Shown: positions 25,799 through 37,578 of the stretch, in pieces | Layout of the letters: each line of letters begins with the position of its first letter | Numbering within the stretch: position 1 is the stretch's first letter | From: Heracleum sosnowskyi | Taxonomy: Eukaryota; Streptophyta; Magnoliopsida; Apiales; Apiaceae | Direction: 5' to 3' | Assembly: GCA_030848705.1 (NCBI GenBank) | Contig: CM061242.1 | Location: forward strand, 129,590,757-129,654,756 | Length of the DNA: 64,000 nucleotides | Position numbers and translations under genes: made by a program | Notes under the pieces: generated by a model | Databases searched by the model: none | Seen by the model: the letters and a program-made list of their open reading frames with translations, nothing else | What the model was told of the DNA's origin: nothing

Positions 25799-27982
25799 AT
25801 GACATACGATCGTAGTTGGATTGGTCGTAATCGATACAATGAGTTCAAGTACTTAACGGAAGAGTATAAAATTGGTGTAAATGATTTTTTTAAATTTGCT
25901 TGTGATCATCGTGATCCCGAAGATGGAGGACTTATTAGATGTCCATGTGAAGATTGTGCAAATAAGTACTTTAAGGATCCTAGTGATGTGAAGGTTGATT
26001 TGTATCTTAATGGTATTATGAAGTGGTATACTAAATGGGATTTGCATGGAGAGAGGGATATGCCTCGAGTTGAAGCGGAAACAAGTTCTCGTAATATTCA
26101 TTATAGAGATGAGGATATGTATGATGCTCGTGATATGCTAAGAGATTTTGTGGATGCAAATGAACATTTTGAGAATTTTGAGGAAGAACCGAATGCAAAA
26201 GCACAAGCATTTTACGAGATGGTACCAAACAATAGAAATTTTACAACATTGTCATTTGTAAACATACTACTACATTGGAAACACAATCATAATTGTACTA
26301 ACACTGGCTTTGATGAGTTGATTCGCGTCATTGGATTGGTACTCCCTGCTGATCATAATTTGCCCGAGAGTTATTATGATGTGCGAAAGATGATAAGAGG
26401 ATTGCATATGGAATATGAAAAAATTGATGCTTGCGAGAATGATTGCATGTTGTTTTACAAGGAAAATAGCAACAAGACTCATTGTGATATATGCCATACA
26501 TGCCGATACAAAGAGCAAAAGGATCCAAAAAAGAAGAAGATTCCACGAAAGATCTTAAGATACTTTCCTCTTACTCAAAGGTTGCAGCGTCTATTCATGA
26601 ATGAGAAGACCGCAGAAGATATGAGGTGGCACCACAACATAGTCAAAGTTGAAGGTCAATTATGTCACCCAGCAGATGGAGATGAGTGGAAACAATTCGA
26701 TCATAGATTTCCAAACTTTTCAAACGAGATTCAGAATGTCAGACTTGGTCTCTCTAGTGATGGATTTGACCCGTTTCGTGATGCACACGCTAAGGAATAT
26801 ACCGTATGGCCAGTGGTTGTTGTAGTTTACAACCTACCTCCATCTATGTGCACGAAGGCTCCTTACATGTTTATGCCTCTTCTGGTTCCTGGGCCGAATG
26901 ATCCAACAAAAGATCTTCATGTTTACCTTCAGCCACTGATTGATGAATTGAAAACATTGTGGCGCACTGGGGCAGAAACATAAGATATATTCTCTCGTAC
27001 AAATTTTATGATGAAGGCGGCATTATTGTGGACAATTAGTAACTTCCCTGCACTTGGCATGCTTAGCGGGTGGTCAACTAAGGGTAAGTTGGCATGTCCA
27101 GTTTGTATGGGACTAGTGAAAGCCAATCAACTAAGGCATGGTGGTAAGCCTAGTTTTTATGGCACTGCTCGATATTTCCTGGAACCAGATGACCCATTGA
27201 GAAGGAGTACAAAGTTTGGAAGAACTGAGACACATTCAGTTACATGTCGATTTTCAGGATTATTAGCAAGAAGCCTTTGTGAGGATATACAGTTTCCTCC
27301 TCCGGGAAAGACATCTTGGAGAAAACCAAAGGATTATGGTGTGACACATAATTGGACTCACTTTTCTCCATTTTTTGAGCTTCTATATTGGGAGATGCTC
27401 ACCCTTCGTCACAATATTGATGTCATGCACACCGAGAAAAATGTTTTTGATAACATATTTTTCACATTGATTAGTGACAAGAAGAAGTCGAAAGATAAAA
27501 TGACATCAAGAGAAGATTGTAAAGAAATGAATGTGCATCGTGAGTTGTGGATTCAAGATGATGGCACGATGCCAACTGCGCCATATGTTCTTTCGAGGGA
27601 TCAACGTCATAAGTTGTTCAGGTGGATTTATACACTTGATCTTCCAGATGGGTATGCCTCTAATATATCCAGGTGTGTGAATTTTGAAAAAAATTCTATT
27701 CACGGAATGAAGTCACATGACTGTCATATTTTCATGCAAAAGTTGTTGCCTATCGTTTGTCGTGACTTACTGCCAAAGAATGTAGCGGATGTTCTTATTG
27801 AGTTGTCCAACTTCTTCCAAGATTTGTGCTCTGCGAATCTAAAATATAGTGATTTGGAAAAAATGGAAAAGGACATAGTGAGGATAATATCCAAACTTGA
27901 AGTCGTCTACATTCCAGGCTTTTTTGATCCGATGGAGCATTTGCCACTACATTTGGCTACTGAGTGCAAGTTGGGTGGTCCA

Positions 27983-29298
27983 TGATAGAGTATATATTTA
28001 TATATATTTTATATGATTTTATTCCTCATATTTATTATATTTTGCATTTAATTGGATTTTTATTTAATAAATTTTGGTGTTTTATTGTAGGATATAAGGA
28101 AGTTCTAAATTTGGAAGGATTTGAATAAAAAGGGCTATTTGGAGCTTAATTAGAAGAAAATTCGGAATTATTGGGCTACGCGGGTTCCTTACATTGTTTG
28201 GGCCGTATCTTGAGTTTCAGAAGTCCGTTTTCGATGATCTTACAGCCCACGCGAAGCTTGTGGAATTCTATTTAATTCTGAGATGGTCTAGTAAGCAAAA
28301 TCCAACTGGAGAAGCCCAGAAACTGCAGAGATCAGACAACTGCGAATTTTAGTAGAGAATCCTACTCGGCTTAGAAGAATTATTGGTATAATTAATTAAA
28401 TCATCAAAATACTTTTAGCATAGAGAAGAAGGACCAGGTTTTTTAGGAGAAGATTTTACGATACACACAACTTTGTAAACACTTTCTTTTGGGGAGATTT
28501 TTCTGAGAACTTTTATTTTCCTTGAAGATAGAAGATTAAAGGTTCATCTCTATTCCTTATAATTATGTGTTCATCTTACAATTCATATATCTCTTGTTTA
28601 GTTAATTCAATTATGAGTGAGTAGATTATTAATCTAGGGTTAAGTTGAACCCTAGTTATGATTGATGTGTGAATTTCCCAATTCCCCCAATTTAATTGTT
28701 TAATTGCTCTTGCTTATTGAGTTGTTTAAATTAACAATTGCAAATCAGACGTGATTATGTGTTGTTTGAACCAATATCTAATTATCAACGAGAGTTGGAA
28801 TTAGATGGTTGTGATTTATCCAATAAGAACATGAAATTCTCCATGAGAATAGGTAGAATGGATTGTTAGGAAATTAGGGTGCAGTGATTAATGTCTCTAA
28901 ATTACATGATACCATGAGAATAGGTTTGATTGTATTTTAAGAGAAGCCATTAATACCTGAGAGGGGTTTTTGGTATTTATAGGGCGCATCTTTTCTTTTG
29001 AGTAGTTTATCTGATTAATTGGGGAGGGAATTCACGATTGCATTAATTCATGCTAGTGAGGATACTTAATTCTGGATGTTTTTAATATTTGATTTAATAT
29101 AAACACAATTCGCTTTAGTATAAGATTAGTTTAATAAATTCTCAATATTTATTGTGATACTTGCTTAGCCGAATTAAATCAGAAACAACTAGTGATTGAT
29201 ACGTTTGTCTCTGTGGGATCGACTCTGACTTACCCTGCTACACAGTTAGAAGGATTAGTTAGATATTATAATTTGATAGGCACGCGACAGCCTTACCA
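27983..29298 (+). repeat. 5' LTR of Gypsy element 1
   Basis: Starts TGATAGAGTATATATTTATA and ends CAGCCTTACCA. Same length as the 3' LTR, with about nine substitutions and no indel noticed. The start shares TGATA with element 2. Confidence 0.95.
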
Positions 29299-29304
29299 AA
29301 TTTT

Positions 29305-29322
29305 TGGCGCCGCTGCCGGGGA
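29305..29322 (+). other. Primer-binding site of Gypsy element 1 (tRNA-Asp type)
   Basis: TGGCGCCGCTGCCGGGGA, six bases after the LTR. It matches the complement of the plant tRNA-Asp 3' end with one mismatch (known for Athila/Tat-lineage elements). Element 2 has the identical site. Confidence 0.85.
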
Positions 29323-29435
29323 CAAAGCAGTGTTAGATTAGTTAATTTTGAATTGATTTAGCTAAGTATTTTAGTTGTGTTGCTTCGGCTATTATTCCCT
29401 TGTTATTTGATCATTGTTTTTAGTTTTCTTGTTGC

Positions 29436-32400
29436 ATGCACACTCGAAGTTCAGGTACAAAAAATTTAATTGCTTTTGATCCTGAAATTGAAGCTACAGC
29501 AAGAAGACAAGCAGGACTACGAAGGAAAAACAAAGACAAGGTAGTTATGGGTGATGCACCTGCAACTAAGGCTCTTAGGGAGCATGGTATGCCAGATGCT
29601 ACAGGCGTACTCTCAAGCATTGTCAGACCAGCAATCACAGCTACTCACTTTGAATTGAAGCCTCAGTTTATCCAATTCATCTCTAATGACTCTTTCGCAG
29701 GATTGTCCAATGAAAATCCCGTAGATCATCTTGAGAGTTTTCTGAAGAAGTGTGATACAATAAAGATGACCAATGTAAGTGATGAAGCTGTTAAGCTGCG
29801 ATTATTTCCATTCTCTCTTCGGGATGCAGCAAAAGATTGGTTGAAGGATGAAGGGCCAAATACATTCACTACTTGGGATAGTCTTGCGAAGGCTTTTCTA
29901 CTTAAATTCTTCAGTCAGAAGAAGACCTCTAAGCTCCGGAATGAGATCTCTAATTTTCGTCAAGATGATGACGAGTCACTTCATGATGCCTGGAGAAAAT
30001 TTAAGCGACTTCAGAGACAATGCCCTCACCATGGAATTCCTGACTGGTTGTTGATCCAAACATTCTACAATGGGTTAACACAAGAGTTCCGAAACTTTGT
30101 TGATGCTTCTTCTGGTGGTTCTATTATGAAGAAGAGTACTGAAGATGTGAAAGCTTTGTTAGACGAGATGGCGTCTAATGATAATTATCCATACAATGAT
30201 CGAAATCATCCTAAAAAGGGTGGTAAGTATGATGTTGATGCTCTAACCATGATTAATACCACTATGCAGGCTATGGTCAAAAAGATTGAGCAATTGGATG
30301 CCAGAAGCACTCCATCTACTGTTGCTTCATGTGAGATATGTGGTGTTGTTGGACACACCAAACTTGCTTGTCAATACAATCCTTCTGGAATGGCAGTTGA
30401 GCAAGCTAATGCTCTTTACAATCAGAATCAGAGGCCGCAGTATAATCCTTACTCCAACACGTACAATCCAGGTTGGAGAGATCATCCTAATTTCTCCTAC
30501 AGGAACAATCAGGGTCAAGGACAATCTTCACAAAATAATTTTTCTCAGCCTCCTGGTTTTCAGCAAGCTCAGCCGCAGAAATCTAACTTGGAAAGTCTTA
30601 TGGAAGGATTTATCTCTACTCAATCGAAGAAGAATGAGCACTTCGATTCAAGCATCAATGAGATAAAGGCTCACAACAAAATGATGGAGAACACGATCAC
30701 TCAAATTTCTCAACAGTTGAGCCAACTTAATAAGTCTTCGGGCCAACTTCCTGGTCAAACTGAGCAGCCGTCAAGGGGGCATATCAATGCTGTAACTTTG
30801 AGAAGTGGTAAAGAATTGAAAGAGCCGGAATTGAATGCGAGCAAAAATGTTGAGAATGCTAAAGAAAGTAAAGAGGAGATTGCAACTGAGAAACTGGTAG
30901 AACCAGAGATCGTGGAAAAAGAAAAGAAAGAATCAGTAGCTGTTCCTCTTAAACCATATGTGCCGCCTGTTCCTTTTCCACAAAGGTTGGCACAAGCGAA
31001 GCTAGAGAAGAAGTATGGTAAGTTCCTTGAAATTTTGCAGAAGCTACATATCAATATCCCATTCATGGATGCTATCACTGAGATGCCATCTTATGCAAAA
31101 TTCCTGAAAGATATTTTGTCAAGAAAGAGAAAAATTGAAGAAAGCTCTACCATCTCATTAACGGCAGAGTGCAGTGCCATCTTGCAAAATGATCTTCCAA
31201 AGAAGTTAGCGGACCCAGGTAGCTACTCAATTCCTGTTCAGCTTGGGGATGTCGAAATTAAAAGAGCTTTGTGTGATCTTGGAGCAAGTGTCAGTTTGAT
31301 GCCTTTGTCGATTTGTAAAAAACTTCAGATGGGTGAACTGAAACCCACGCGTATCTCTTTACAACTGGCAGACAGAAGTGTGAAGTTTCCATTGGGAATT
31401 CTTGAAGATGTGCCCCTTAAGGTAGGAAAGTTTTATATTCCATGTGATTTTGTTGTCATGGAAATGGAAGAAGATGCAAATATTCCTATCATTCTTGGGA
31501 GGCCTTTCTTAGCAACAGCTGGAGCTATCATTGACATGAAAAATGGAAGAATTTCTTTTGAAGTAGGCGAAGAGAAGATGGAATTCAAGCTGCAAAGTAC
31601 AATGGGACATCCTTCTACGGATGAGTTTGTGAATAGGGTGGATGCACTAGAGGAAGTGATCGACATGAAAGCCAAAATTCTACTATCTGAGGATCCACTT
31701 CAAGCTGTTCTTGAGGGTAACGTTGATGAAGAAAATGGAGAGTGTCAGGGTTACGAGAAGCTTTTGGATGCAGCACCTACATATAAGCATGAACATTCTA
31801 ATGTGCTACAACATGAGGAAGTTAAGGAGAGTTCCACGCCTCCTAAGGTAGAACTGAAACCACTACCTGCATCTTTGAAATATGTGTTTATGGGCCCTAA
31901 TGAAACATATCCTATCATTGTTAATTCTGAGCTTGATGACATTCAAATTGAGCAGTTGCTCACGGTCTTGAGAAAATATAAAAATGTTATTGGGTATTCC
32001 ATTGATGATATTAAGGGCATTAATCCATCATTCTGCATGCATAAGATTATTTTGGAAGATGAGCAGGCTTCTTCTATTGAGCCTCAACGGAGACTCAATC
32101 CTAATATGATGGAGGTGGTCAAAAAGGAGGTTTTAAAACTTCTTGATGCAGGTATAATCTATCCTATCTCTGACAGCAAGTGGGTTAGTCCTGTGCATGT
32201 TGTTCCAAAGAAAGGAGGAATGACCGTGGTGAAGAATGATAAGGGTGAGTCGATCTCTACTAGAACTGTAACAGGGTGGCGCATGTGCATTGATTATCGG
32301 AAATTGAATAAGGCCACAAGGAAAGATCATTTTCCTCTCCCTTTTATTGATCAAATGCTTGAAAGATTGGCGAAACATTCTTACTTCTGCTTCTTAGATG

Positions 32401-34754
32401 GATATTCAGGATTTTTCCAGATTCCTATCCATCCGAATGATCAAGAAAAGATGACTTTTACATGTCCCTATGGTACATTTGCATACCGCAGAATGCCATT
32501 TGGATTATGTTGTGCTCCTCCCACATTTCAGCGATGTATGATGGCAATTTTCTCAGATTTCATTGAAGACATTATGGAGGTTTTTATGGATGACTTCTCA
32601 GTTGGTGGAACTTCTTTTCATGCATGTTTACATAACTTGGAGAAGGTACTTCATAGATGTCAAGAAGTTAATTTAATTCTCAATTGGGAAAAATGTCACT
32701 TTATGGTACAAGAGGGAGTTGTTTTGGGTCATGTTGTGTCAAAAAGAGGCATTGAAGTTGATAGAGCCAAGGTCGAAGTTGTTGAGCGCTTACCACACCC
32801 TACTTCAGTCAAGGGGATAAGAAGTTTTCTTGGTCATGCTGGATTCTATCGCCGTTTCATAAAAGATTTTTCGAAGATTGCTCGACCTCTTACTGAGCTT
32901 TTGGGTAAGGAGGTACCTTTTGTGTTCACTGATGCTTGTGTTGAGGCTTTTGAAACGTTAAAGAAAGCTCTTGTTTCTGCCCCAATTATACAACCACCGG
33001 ATTGGAGTCTGCCATTTGAGATCATGTGTGATGCTAGTGATCAAGCTATTGGTGCAGTCCTAGGCCAAAGGAAAGATGGAAAGCTGCATGTTATATACTA
33101 TACAAGCAAGACCTTGGATGGAGCTCAAATTAATTATGCAACAACGGAGAAAGAATTGCTAGCAGTGGTGTATTCTATGGAAAAATTTCGATCCTATCTC
33201 GTTGGTTCGAAAGTTATTGTTCACACGGATCATGCAGCTTTGAGATACTTGATGAGTAAGAAGGATGCTAAACCTCGTTTGATTCGTTGGATTTTGCTTC
33301 TTCAAGAATTTGACTTAGAGATTAAGGATAAGAAAGGGGCTGAGAACGTGGTTGCTGATCATCTTTCACGCCTTACTCTTGATAAGGATGATGATAAATC
33401 TACTCCGATTGATGATTCTTTTCCTGACGATCATCTACTTTCTATTGCAAGTCTAGAGGTTCCTTGGTATGCTGACATAGCTAATTTCTTAGCTAGTGGA
33501 ACTGTTCCTCATGGTTACTCATCGCAGCAAAAGAAGAAATTTTTCTATGATGTGAGGAAGCACTTTTGGGATGATCCATTTCTCTATAAATCCTGTGCTG
33601 ATGGAGTCATTAGAAGATGTGTTCCGTATTATGAGATTTCCTCTATAATCTCACATTGTCACGATTTGCCAAGTGGTGGTCATGCAAGTACTACGAAAAC
33701 TGCTGCAAAGATTCTTCAGTGCGGTTTTTATTGGCCAACTCTCTTTAAAGATGTCTACCAATATGTTCATTCTTGTGATCGTTGCCAAAGAACGGGGAAT
33801 ATTTCAAGACGCAATGAGATGCCTCTAAATAGCATTCTTGAAGTGGAGCTTTTCGATGTGTGGGGAGTAGATTTCATGGGACCTTTCCCTCCATCTTTTA
33901 AGAACAGATATATCTTGGTAGCTGTGGACTACGTCTCAAAATGGGTTGAAGCCATTGCATCACCCACTAATGATGCTCGTGTTGTGAGCAAGTTCTTTAA
34001 GAAGACGATTTTTCCTAGATTTGGAGTGCCGAGGATTTTGATTAGTGATGGAGGAAAGCATTTTCTCGAAAATCGATTTGAAGCTATGTTGAAGAAATAT
34101 GGAGTTTATCATAAGGTGGGACTTTCTTATCACCCCCAAACCAGTGGTCAAGTGGAGATCTCTAACCGTGAAATAAAGAATATCTTGGAGAAGACAGTTG
34201 CAAAATCAAGGAAGGATTGGTCTATGAAGCTTGATGATGCACTTTGGGCTTATAGAACTGCGTTTAAGACACCTATTGGGACAACTCCGTATAGATTGGT
34301 TTATGGAAAAGCATGTCATCTTCCCGTAGAGTTAGAGCACCGTGCATTTTGGGCTATCAAGGGTCTAAATTTTGATATGTTAGCAGCGGGTGAGAAGAGA
34401 CTTCTACAACTTAATGAGCTTGATGAGCTTCGTTTCGAGGCTTATGAAAGTTCTAAGCTTTACAAGGAGAAAACAAAGAAGTGGCATGACAAAGGGCTGT
34501 TACGAAGAGAATTCAAGGAAGGGGAGTTAGTTCTTCTGTTCAATTCGAGGTTAAGACTTTTTCCCGGAAAATTGCGTTCTAGGTGGTCGGGTCCGTTCAA
34601 GATACAAAAGGTTTTTCCATATGGTGCAGTTGAATTGTTGGATACTCATGGAGGATCATTTAAGGTGAATGGGCAAAGAGTCAAACATTACAGAGTTGGT
34701 GAGCCAATCAATGAGAAAGTGGAGATTCCGCTTTCTACCCCTTCATCGAAATGA
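29436..34754 (+). CDS. Gag-pol polyprotein, Gypsy element 1
   Basis: 1772 aa in one frame from the ATG at 29436 (MHTRSSGTKN). Gag domain at about 90-210 (RLFPFSLRDAAKDWL; PHHGIPDWLLIQTFYNGL), zinc knuckle CX2CX4HX4C at about 296 (CEICGVVGHTKLAC), aspartic protease with DLGAS near 612, reverse transcriptase with YRKLNKATRKDHFPLP near 953 and FMDD near 1048, RNase H with CDASDQAIGAVLGQ near 1196 and TDHAALRYL near 1264, integrase HHCC finger at about 1407-1452, and the DDE core: D in GVDFMGP (~1477), D in ISDGG (~1533), E in SGQVEISNREIK (~1573). No stop or frameshift, so the coding part looks complete and possibly active. Gag and pol are not separated by a stop or frame change. Confidence 0.95.
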   Translation: MHTRSSGTKNLIAFDPEIEATARRQAGLRRKNKDKVVMGDAPATKALREHGMPDATGVLSSIVRPAITATHFELKPQFIQFISNDSFAGLSNENPVDHLESFLKKCDTIKMTNVSDEAVKLRLFPFSLRDAAKDWLKDEGPNTFTTWDSLAKAFLLKFFSQKKTSKLRNEISNFRQDDDESLHDAWRKFKRLQRQCPHHGIPDWLLIQTFYNGLTQEFRNFVDASSGGSIMKKSTEDVKALLDEMASNDNYPYNDRNHPKKGGKYDVDALTMINTTMQAMVKKIEQLDARSTPSTVASCEICGVVGHTKLACQYNPSGMAVEQANALYNQNQRPQYNPYSNTYNPGWRDHPNFSYRNNQGQGQSSQNNFSQPPGFQQAQPQKSNLESLMEGFISTQSKKNEHFDSSINEIKAHNKMMENTITQISQQLSQLNKSSGQLPGQTEQPSRGHINAVTLRSGKELKEPELNASKNVENAKESKEEIATEKLVEPEIVEKEKKESVAVPLKPYVPPVPFPQRLAQAKLEKKYGKFLEILQKLHINIPFMDAITEMPSYAKFLKDILSRKRKIEESSTISLTAECSAILQNDLPKKLADPGSYSIPVQLGDVEIKRALCDLGASVSLMPLSICKKLQMGELKPTRISLQLADRSVKFPLGILEDVPLKVGKFYIPCDFVVMEMEEDANIPIILGRPFLATAGAIIDMKNGRISFEVGEEKMEFKLQSTMGHPSTDEFVNRVDALEEVIDMKAKILLSEDPLQAVLEGNVDEENGECQGYEKLLDAAPTYKHEHSNVLQHEEVKESSTPPKVELKPLPASLKYVFMGPNETYPIIVNSELDDIQIEQLLTVLRKYKNVIGYSIDDIKGINPSFCMHKIILEDEQASSIEPQRRLNPNMMEVVKKEVLKLLDAGIIYPISDSKWVSPVHVVPKKGGMTVVKNDKGESISTRTVTGWRMCIDYRKLNKATRKDHFPLPFIDQMLERLAKHSYFCFLDGYSGFFQIPIHPNDQEKMTFTCPYGTFAYRRMPFGLCCAPPTFQRCMMAIFSDFIEDIMEVFMDDFSVGGTSFHACLHNLEKVLHRCQEVNLILNWEKCHFMVQEGVVLGHVVSKRGIEVDRAKVEVVERLPHPTSVKGIRSFLGHAGFYRRFIKDFSKIARPLTELLGKEVPFVFTDACVEAFETLKKALVSAPIIQPPDWSLPFEIMCDASDQAIGAVLGQRKDGKLHVIYYTSKTLDGAQINYATTEKELLAVVYSMEKFRSYLVGSKVIVHTDHAALRYLMSKKDAKPRLIRWILLLQEFDLEIKDKKGAENVVADHLSRLTLDKDDDKSTPIDDSFPDDHLLSIASLEVPWYADIANFLASGTVPHGYSSQQKKKFFYDVRKHFWDDPFLYKSCADGVIRRCVPYYEISSIISHCHDLPSGGHASTTKTAAKILQCGFYWPTLFKDVYQYVHSCDRCQRTGNISRRNEMPLNSILEVELFDVWGVDFMGPFPPSFKNRYILVAVDYVSKWVEAIASPTNDARVVSKFFKKTIFPRFGVPRILISDGGKHFLENRFEAMLKKYGVYHKVGLSYHPQTSGQVEISNREIKNILEKTVAKSRKDWSMKLDDALWAYRTAFKTPIGTTPYRLVYGKACHLPVELEHRAFWAIKGLNFDMLAAGEKRLLQLNELDELRFEAYESSKLYKEKTKKWHDKGLLRREFKEGELVLLFNSRLRLFPGKLRSRWSGPFKIQKVFPYGAVELLDTHGGSFKVNGQRVKHYRVGEPINEKVEIPLSTPSSK

Positions 34755-35611
34755 TTGATAAGAAGGTCGAGCTAATGACCTTAAAAAAGCGCTTCTTGGG
34801 AGGCAACCCATGATTTTGTAAGTTTTGTAAATTTTATTAAATTATTTTTGTATTTTTTTTTTTTTTAGGTTAGATATTTTTTTTTTTTTTTTATTTTTTT
34901 TACTCCCACAAGGTGCTTTGATAATTTTTAGTGAAGTGTTTCAGGAATAAAAAGAATTTTACAGGTACAATTATTGCTGAAATTTTGTGAGAAAGCACAT
35001 TTTAATCCTCACACCACGGTGCACAGAATCCTTCTTGTGGTGCAATAATAACTGTTGGTGAATTGATTTTATCTGACATGTCACACTGTGGTGCGCAATA
35101 CTTCTTTCCGCAGTGTTGTTTTCCCTGTTGCTTTGCGCACTAGTCAACCCACGGTGTGTAAATTACTACCTGCAGTGCACGAATCCCTGTTCCTGCTATT
35201 TCTTTTTCAGAAACACACTACCCACGGTGCAGCTTTCCTATCCGCAGTGCATATTTTCCTGTTCCTGGTGTTTGTTTTTCTCCACACACAAACCCATATG
35301 AAACTGAGCAAACCGGTGCACAATAACTTTCTGCTAATGAATTTTACAAGGATTCAACTCATGTCATGGGCCTGCCATTTCAGTCCATTAATCTGGCCCA
35401 GAGCCATCACCACTGTCAGCAGTCCAGTAGACAAATCACTGCTCAGTCAGCTGCCACCTATCTGCCATGTCAGGGTACAGTCAGCAGCCAAGTGTCGCCA
35501 TATCAGGTCCACATGTCGCACAGTCAGCTTCCACGTCATTGCCACGTCATGCCCAGTCATAGTCCACGTCAGATGCTTGTGGGCTGCTTGCAAAAATATT
35601 TTTAAAGTTTT

Positions 35612-35682
35612 GAAGGCCAAGGGAGTTGAACCCATGACCTCCAACTTCGCAAAACAAGCACTAAACCACTGCACCAACTACA
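35612..35682 (-). other. tRNA-like sequence with A and B boxes
   Basis: On the minus strand TTGGTGCAGTGG (A-box-like) is followed, at tRNA spacing, by GGTTCAACTCC, a perfect pol III B box. I cannot fold a full cloverleaf with a paired acceptor stem, so this is a tRNA relic or SINE head rather than a working tRNA gene. Confidence 0.4.
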
Positions 35683-35870
35683 ACTATGTGTTATAGGCTG
35701 CTTTACTTTTTAATAAGCAAAGAACTGCACCAGAATCTAATCAACAGAAAGAGCCCTCCTCCACAATTTTGAACCGGCACTTCATGCGAGGCATTAGAGG
35801 AGTATTTTTAATCCTTTCTTTGTATAATTTTTTTTTCTTTTTTTTTTCTTCTTTTTGTATTTTATTTAGG

Positions 35871-35901
<31 letters not shown>

Positions 35902-35905
<4 letters not shown>

Positions 35906-35940
35906 TTGAGGACAATGAACCACTTAAGTGTGGGGATGAG
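35902..35940 (+). promoter_or_regulatory. Internal hairpin/PPT-like module 1, Gypsy element 1
   Basis: A perfect 7-bp hairpin TTCATTG-AGGA-CAATGAA (35902-35919), then TTAAGTGTGGGGATG, the same purine-rich motif that sits next to the 3' LTR. It is about 1.7 kb upstream of the true PPT. Internal PPT copies are known in some Tat/Ogre-type elements; the paired hairpin is what I add. Confidence 0.6.
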
Positions 35941-36533
35941 TTCTCAATGACACAAAAAACCAAAAAAATTATATATCATAAAAATCCAAAAAAATTAAAA
36001 ATTTTAAAAAAAATTAAAAACTTTTTGTATATAATTGCCTTGTCTCAAAAGCATGTTAGCATGGATAAGTACACATTGTGTAGATTAATTTCGCATGATT
36101 AATTCTCAGTGTCACATTCATGAAAAATCATTTGATGCTTGATAATTCCTTGTGTGTGCTTGCGAAATTTGAAAACTTGAGATGCTTCTTGATCAATTTT
36201 AGTGAGTTAAGCATGCTTTCACCATGTGAGGATTTGAGCCTAATTTATGATTGATAGATTTTTTATCAATCCATTTTTTTGTGTGATGTTCATCATGATT
36301 CATGTTGCTCTAGAACTTGTTTTAAACCGTTTTGAGACTACATGATATGTGTATGCATGAGTATGATAAAGGCACTAGGATTAACCTCATTTACCCAAAC
36401 AGTACCCATATGAAAAATAATCCTTAGTGAACCCCTTGAGCTTATACCTGTTTCTTTCGTATATCACCAATCTAAATTTTTGAGCCTACTTATTTATTCT
36501 TGTCTTGATTTACTGATAGAGCATATTGATTCA

Positions 36534-36566
36534 ATTCATGGGTTGGTGAATATTTAGTGTGGGGAT
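36534..36566 (+). promoter_or_regulatory. Internal hairpin/PPT-like module 2, Gypsy element 1
   Basis: A weaker copy: ATTCA (8-nt loop) TGAAT, then TTTAGTGTGGGGATT. Shorter stem and different loop from the other modules. Confidence 0.4.
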
Positions 36567-37425
36567 TTCTTTTGGTTAAAGGTTACATTTTGGTGGGATA
36601 CAGTATGATTTGAGAATTGCAAACAAGTATCAAGTACTCCTTTGAGATCAATGGGTGGCAAGTGCAATGTCATATGAAAGGGACGATCCATGTGTGCTGG
36701 TATTAAGTACATTCTTGGTGACTTTTCACTGCCCTTGGTTATTGGAGAATGACTTGACTTTGAAAAAAAAAGGAAAATAAAAAAGAAATTATGAGCAAGA
36801 GGAAAATCAAGTAGAGTGTGTTCATTTGATTGATACAATGTGAAAGTGGGAAAGTACATGGGTTATATGTGCTTTGCAGTTTAATGTTTGTGAAAGCTTG
36901 ATCAACTTTTACATGATCTAATTTTCATGTTGGGTGCTTTAATTAAAAGTGAACATTATTCTCTATCAGTTATCAAGTTTAGCCACTTGTTAGCCTGTTT
37001 CTTTGATATCCTACCCCGTACCTAAGCCCCGTTACAACCTTTAACGAAGACCTTTTGATTCATGTATGCATATGTACGAGGTGGTGGAGATTTGGTGGAC
37101 AACCAAGCATATGGTAGCACATGAGTACATTGATTGAACTTGAGCGATACACTTATACCCATACACTTGTGTGAATTGAGAGCAATGTGAGAATTCTATC
37201 CATGGCATGCTTACTTGTTGAATGCGACTTTGATGTCTATCTCATGATATTTTTGTCTATCTAGACATTGTGTGCATACTTGGATTATTTTGTGTTAATG
37301 ATGCTTAAAGTGAGAGTACTTGTACTTTCAGACACTTCCAGGTTGTTATGTGATTGAGATTTACAATGTGTGGAGTACTATGACATGTTGCATGTTTGAG
37401 AGACTTGGTGGTTGAAAATATTTGA

Positions 37426-37540
37426 TTTTGTGGGTATATCTTCTATAAACCCTCACGAGACAAAACTCGTCCTACTAGGGCTGCCTAGGGGTTTAACGGC
37501 TTGTTGCATATGCTCAATGCAATCGTGTCATCTACGAAAG
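37426..37540 (+). promoter_or_regulatory. Conserved three-hairpin block, Gypsy element 1
   Basis: Three consecutive hairpins: ACGAG-ACAAAA-CTCGT (37455-37470), CTAGG-GCTG-CCTAG (37475-37488) and TTGCAT-N7-ATGCAA (37504-37522). The block is conserved at about 80% by eye in the unrelated-family element 2 (53775-53896, minus strand), where loop 1 differs but its stem does not. No ORF spans it. Probable RNA structure in the retrotransposon 3'UTR; function unknown. Confidence 0.65.
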
Positions 37541-37578
37541 TGGTGGTCCTATTAGTTAGTATTATTTTTATTTCTTTA

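Noticed and set aside
35088..35696. 202-codon ORF in the 3' region of Gypsy element 1, possible env-like gene
   Set aside because: It overlaps short non-coding repeats and a tRNA-like segment, has no start context, signal peptide plus anchor pattern or family motif; most likely chance.
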